This document shows, in pieces, positions 59,480 to 64,000 of a stretch of DNA of 64,000 nt. How positions within the stretch are numbered: the first letter of the stretch is position 1; each line of letters opens with the position of its first letter. A program made the position numbers and the translations under genes. Below the pieces are notes generated by a model. It saw nothing but the letters and a program-made list of their open reading frames with translations, searched no databases and had not been told where the DNA came from. Origin of the DNA: Sepiola atlantica. Taxonomy: Eukaryota; Mollusca; Cephalopoda; Sepiida; Sepiolidae. Location: positions 29,266,397 to 29,330,396 of the forward strand of contig OY744519.1 in assembly GCA_963556195.1 (NCBI GenBank), given 5' to 3'.

Positions 59480-60725
59480 TAACATGGGGAAGGTGGGGTC
59501 CGTAAACTGCAGAAGTATCATTTTGTTCTCCTCGATCAGTGAAGGAGAAATCCCTCTAGAATGCGCAAATTTTTCTTTTGGTCCCAATCCGAAAGGGTCC
59601 TTTTCACAAGATCAATTTTCCCAAATTAAATAAGTTAACTGTTCTGTACTTTCACCATACAATTTAGAAATATGTTAGAAAATGGCACTGTTAAATCTTC
59701 ACACTACCGAAAGGAGGGGGTGATTTTTAGAAGTTGACCTTTGGCAGTTGACCATAGGGATATTTTTAACACATGCGGTGCCAGACAACCATCTTTTTTC
59801 TTAATATTGAATTTTTCTATTAACTTTAAAAGCATATTTTTATCAGTTGACCTATTCGAGCAATGAAATAACCTCGTGGCAACTGAATTTCCAAGAACTT
59901 CCAACTACGTAATAACCGAGCAAAAAGGCTTCTGGTTATGCAGAACGCATCGTTTTGCAAATCACAATATCTGAGTTTCTACTAATAAGGTAAGTGTGTA
60001 CTTTTAACAGTTGCGTTCGGTATCCCATAGCCCTTATCTGTGTGAGAAGGAATTATAAAAGATAAGATACCGTAAAAAATGTATTTTAACTTAGAAATCC
60101 TTTTTTTAAGTCCGGTTCTGTAAACTGCAAGAGTATTCTTTTCTCTCCTCGATCAGTGAAGGAAACATCTATCTAGACTGCGCAATTTTTTCTTTTGATC
60201 CTTTTGGAAAGGAGATGTATTTTATCAAATTAAATATGTTAACTATTCTCTACTTTCACCATACAATTTACTAAATATATAATACCGTCAAAATGGAGTT
60301 TAACTTGGAAATCCTATTTAAAGAAAAAAAAACATAGCCCTGATCTTTAAACTGCAGAATTATCTTTTCTATCTCCCGGTCAGTGAAGAAGAAATCCTTC
60401 TAAACTGCGCCAATTTTTCTTTTAGTCCCAATCCGAAGGGATCCTTTTTGCAAGGAGATGGATTTTCCCCAATTAAATATGTTAACTATTCTGTACTTTT
60501 ACCATACAATTTAATAAACAGCAGATACCGTCAATAATTGAATTTTACTTGGAAATCATATCTAAAAAGAAAACTGGACCGGGTCCGTAAACTGCAGAAG
60601 TATTCTTTTTAAAACATTAAATGCACACGATTCTCTTTATTTTTAAATGGTTGCGATTGATAAATGCAGACGATTCTCTCATTCTTTTATATTTCTCCCG
60701 GGCAACGCCGGGCTACGGATACTAG
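59480..60725 (+). mobile_element. Non-autonomous Helitron-like element with internal tandem repeat
   Basis: The 3' end is canonical: hairpin CCCGG-GCAACG-CCGGG at 60697-60712, nine bases, then terminal CTAG at 60722-60725 followed by T. Inside are 3-4 units of about 240 bp starting near 59489, 60111, 60345 and 60586, each with tccgtaaactgcagaagtat, a 'gatcagtgaaggagaaatcc' block, a 'cccaatccgaa-gg' block, 'ttaaatatgttaactattct' and 'accatacaattta'. Unit 1 is interrupted by about 370 bp (59690-60060). The 5' TC end was not located. No Rep/helicase frame is present. Confidence 0.65.
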
Positions 60726-61830
60726 TAGTTATAATAGTATTTTGATGTTGCCCTATGAACCGAGCACAATAAGTTTATCAAATTTCCTGTTGTATGAGTG
60801 CACCATTCTAACCAGATATAAAGCTATAAATTACAATTTACACGATGGCGGAATTGGAATTGGTTCATAAATCTTACTTCCTGTCAAATCACTCGGCGTT
60901 TTCCATATCTCATGGAACATTTCACACACCTATTCAAAATCACCTTTAACTGGCAATCCATACATTTCATCGATAAATAGTGACGCATTAGTAAAAAGAA
61001 AAAACCCTATGAAAATAGTACCTAATAAGTACTGCGTCTCTAAGACCCCCAACATGGCAGACAAAGGAGAGGTAACATAGTCCTTACGCTAAAGTAAAAC
61101 ACAGCCCCCCTCGACACTTATATGAAATAATCTCCTAATTGTCATTAAGTAAACCTTTTTACAAACACTAGGATTATATATCAAAACGGACATTTAAAAT
61201 GTACATTGGGCATAATTTTATTTCAGCTTCAGTTTTCCAATGGCAATTCATCGCAGACCATAAAAATTGCCACATGAAAAATATGGCATTTTTGTTCACT
61301 CCATATCTACATGTACAAAATAGAGTCAGTTGACAAATGTTTATAAGGAAGGAGCAACTAAAACAAAAATTTATTTTCCATTAGAACGCCATGTTGTTTT
61401 CGTTTCGTTGAACAGAATTTTTAATCTCAAGATATTCCAAAAGATATTTACATTTGGAGTAGAATTTTCTAATTCAATTGATTGGTTCAATAATAATACG
61501 TATTTTCATGTATTTATCTTTCAATACATCTTCTTATCCTCAGATATGGGTCAGAATTTTATTCGATGTATTTTCAAATATAGGTGACTTAATTTCCTTC
61601 TAAAATCTGTGAAAATGAAACATTTGCCTCCAGTTATGTTTCTCAACTGCCCCATGAAGTTACCTGTAATATAAAACGCCATGACTTAACCCCATACTGC
61701 ACAAAGAATTAAATAAAAATATGCCTGCATCGCCCACCATATTCTCTAGAATTTGCACTAACAGATTACCAACTCGTTAGAATTTTGCCAAATCATTTTA
61801 GTAACTTAAGACATTTTGGGAATTGAAAAA
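60726..61830. other. No recognised gene
   Basis: Open frames of 68 and 85 codons lack recognisable similarity. No repeats detected. Confidence 0.4.
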
Positions 61831-61836
61831 AAATAA

Positions 61837-63416
61837 GGGTTTATTTGTGAAGAAAACTTCACAAATAAACCCTCATGCAGACTTATCAACCCAGCTAAAA
61901 GCAGACTAGGACTAGCAAGCAAATCCATTGTTAAAAATATAGTTAATAAAATTAAGGAAAAAATAAACCTAAGTCTGTGGGGCAATACTAACTCAGTCCT
62001 AAATTGGTTCCATAACATACAAGATAAACACAGATGCAAATTCACACAATTAGATATAGTAGACTTCTACCCATCCATTACAAAAGACACCCTAGATAAG
62101 GCCTTAACATTTGCACTTTCACACACAAACATCAGTCAACTAGAAAGGGACACAATACTGCAAGCAAGACAAACCCTTCTCTTCTTCGAGGGAAGGGCTT
62201 GGGTTAAAAAATCAAACCCAGAGGACCCATTTGATGTTGCAATGGGGGCCTACGACAGTGCAGACATCTGTGACTTAGTCGGCTTGCTTATATTAGATAC
62301 ACTCCAAAATAAATTTCCAGACCATTTCTTTGGTCTCTATAGAGATGACGGACTTTGTCTGTCACGCAACCACAACGGAAACACATTAGATAGATTTAGA
62401 AAAGAATTAAGAAACACCTTCCATAATCTCGGCTTCAAAATTACCATTAAAACAAATTTAGACCAAGTAAACTTCCTAGATACCACACTGAACCTTAAAA
62501 ACAATACACACAAACCTTTCCACAAACCCAATGAAACACTCCAATACATACACAAGGGATCCTGCCACCCCCCCCCCCCACCATCTTTAAAAATTTAATC
62601 AATAATATTAGCCAAAGAATTTCAAACCTCTCATCCAGTCCCGAAATTTTCAACCAAGCAGCACCATATTACAACAAAGCGCTCCGCGACAGCGGGTTCA
62701 GAGAAGAAATCTCATACACCCCCAACCGAGACCAACCACGGGGGACCCGCAATAGAAGGAGATCGGTGATCTGGTTTTCCCCACCCTATTCGACCAATAC
62801 CAAAACAAAGGTAGGCCAACTTTTCCTCAAGTTGCTCGACAAACACTTCCCACCCACAAATGAATTACACAAACTTTTTAACAGAAATTCTGTTAAGGTC
62901 AGCTATTCCACTGCCCCTTCAATAAGAAAAATTATCTCTGCAGAACCCAAAACAATTACAAACGCAGGCTGCTCATGCCAAGACAAAAACAACTGCCCCC
63001 TGGAGGGAAATTGCAAAATCAATTCAATCATTTATGAAGCAACCGCCACAGACCAGAATACCAGTAATGCAGAAAAATATATTGGGATGACGAAGGGAAA
63101 CTTCAAACAAAGGCTATACGCACACAGAAACTCCTTCAGATACAAAAACAAGGCTAATACGGCACTCGCGACCCGAATATGGCAGCTTAAAGAAGAAAAC
63201 ACACCCTCCACCATCAAATGGAAAATAATTGAGAGAAAACCATCCTTCTCTCCAGCCATAAACAGATGTCCTCTATGTGACGCTGAAAAATACCACATTT
63301 CAAAGGCCATCATCGACCCGAATACAGCCTGTTTAAATATCCGCGATGAAATATTCAGGGGGTGTGTCCATAAGAGACAAGCATTGCTTATAAACTGGTC
63401 TGACCGATTCACATAA
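61837..63416 (+). mobile_element. Penelope-like retroelement pol (RT plus GIY-YIG), 5'-truncated, one frame change
   Basis: The frame is open from 61837, with KPSCRLINPAKSRLGLASKS, RT motif A LDIVDFYPSI (62050-62079), GAYDSADICDLVGLLIL, and the catalytic box YRDDGL (62338-62355). It reaches a 12-C run (62568-62579), after which the continuation is in another frame: IFKNLINNISQRISNLSSS, VIWFSPPYSTNTKTKVG, HFPPTNELHKLFNRNSVKVS, a Cys cluster CSCQDKNNCPLEGNC, then the GIY-YIG nuclease IYEATATDQ...EKYIGMTKGNFKQRLYAHR (63029-63120) and a stop at 63414. Read across the C run, about 525 codons are uninterrupted, so decay is slight. The enzyme would reverse-transcribe element RNA and cut target DNA. 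The N-terminal RT part is missing; a 17-bp perfect hairpin marks the truncation point (61836-61873). Confidence 0.8.
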
Positions 63417-63480
63417 TGTCTAACTACCCCCCCCCCTCTACTAATATAAACACAATAAAAACGAACAAATACCTCATCAA

Positions 63481-63697
63481 CCTATATCCACTTAAACTTC
63501 AAGAGCAAAAACTCCGACCTTCACAAAAATACAAAAATATTTAATTTAATTATCAGTCACTAGATTACTCTACAAATCCATTTAAACAAACTATATCCAC
63601 ATAAATTCCAAGAGCAAAAACTTCGACTTTCACCAAAATGCAAAAATATTTAATTTTTTATCAACCACTAGATTAATCTACAAACCCATTTTAACAA
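63481..63697 (+). repeat. 108-bp tandem duplication in the element's 3' region
   Basis: Two copies (63481-63588, 63589-63697) with ctatatccact/ctatatccaca, 'caagagcaaaaactccgacc' / 'caagagcaaaaacttcgact', 'aaaaatatttaat' and 'cactagatta'. The setting suggests a non-coding 3' repeat of the Penelope-like element. Confidence 0.75.
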
Positions 63698-63699
63698 AC

Positions 63700-64000
63700 T
63701 CAAATATTTCATATTTCCAACTTAGTTACCTCCCTTAGTTCCGAATTTCTTCATTAAAATCACTCCAATCTGGGGAAAAGATTCTTACACATCAACGGTT
63801 TTTTAGAACGCATACCTTCAAAAATATAACGGCTAATGATACAAATTCATAATTTGGCTCACGGGAATTTCAGAGAAACCCTTTCTTTATTTTTGTTTTT
63901 AATCTTAAATTTTTAATTTTTAATTTTATTTTTTATTATTATTATTATTTTTAATCTTTAAATTTATTTTTAATTTATTTATATTTTTATTTATTATATT
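63700..64000. other. No recognised gene
   Basis: Probable 3' flank of the Penelope-like element, ending in a low-complexity (TTA/TTTTTAA) tract from 63890. Confidence 0.4.

Noticed and set aside
63032..63412. 126-codon minus-strand frame
   Set aside because: It lies exactly opposite the GIY-YIG coding region on the plus strand and is a shadow.

Overview
The window is strongly AT-rich animal DNA and looks like a repeat-dense intergenic or intronic stretch of a cephalopod-like mollusc genome. This host call is inference. It rests on very long (AT)n arrays, tRNA-headed SINEs, Penelope-like elements with GIY-YIG nucleases, Ty3-type retrotransposon relics, Tc1/mariner relics, Helitron ends and interstitial TTAGGG-type repeats. 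There is no bacterial gene organisation, and I found no intact host gene that I can name.

Layout. 0-7 kb: a LINE 3' fragment, a Helitron-like end, a decayed minus-strand gene of a multicopy family (3.37-4.98 kb), and a local duplication around (AT)n/(AG)n arrays. 7-18 kb: an AT-rich block bounded by direct repeats, a mariner-like relic with terminal inverted repeats, a Tc1-like element (11.8-12.4 kb), a three-unit tandem repeat, a GIY-YIG fragment, and a 252-bp long inverted repeat around 16 kb. 18-29 kb: two LINE fragments in series, a tRNA-SINE, two copies of a SINE with a U2-snRNA-like head, perfect hairpin palindromes, and an LTR plus gag relic (27.9-28.7 kb). 29-45 kb: an unassigned 113-codon ORF with one membrane segment, a second gag relic, LINE and SINE fragments, a two-copy 0.8-kb dispersed repeat, and a cluster of three SINE copies (42.6-43.7 kb). 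45-56 kb: a four-copy unclassified repeat, trinucleotide arrays, and a 5.7-kb block bounded by 450-bp inverted repeats that contains a dead Ty3-type pol and a Tc1/mariner transposase tail. 56-64 kb: an R2/RTE-like LINE RT relic, a LINE/Penelope junction, a degenerate hammerhead-ribozyme motif, a near full-length U2-headed SINE, a Helitron-like element carrying an internal tandem repeat, and a Penelope-like pol that is open for about 525 codons apart from one frame change in a poly-C run.

The most unusual signals are three. First, a repeat family whose head matches the 5' part of U2 snRNA. Second, a hammerhead-like sequence at 58531-58570, together with a shorter CTGANGA-hairpin-GAAAC module that recurs in several otherwise different repeats. 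Third, a series of perfect snap-back palindromes at single sites and at a retroelement junction. All gene calls come from reading translations by eye; no database search was run.
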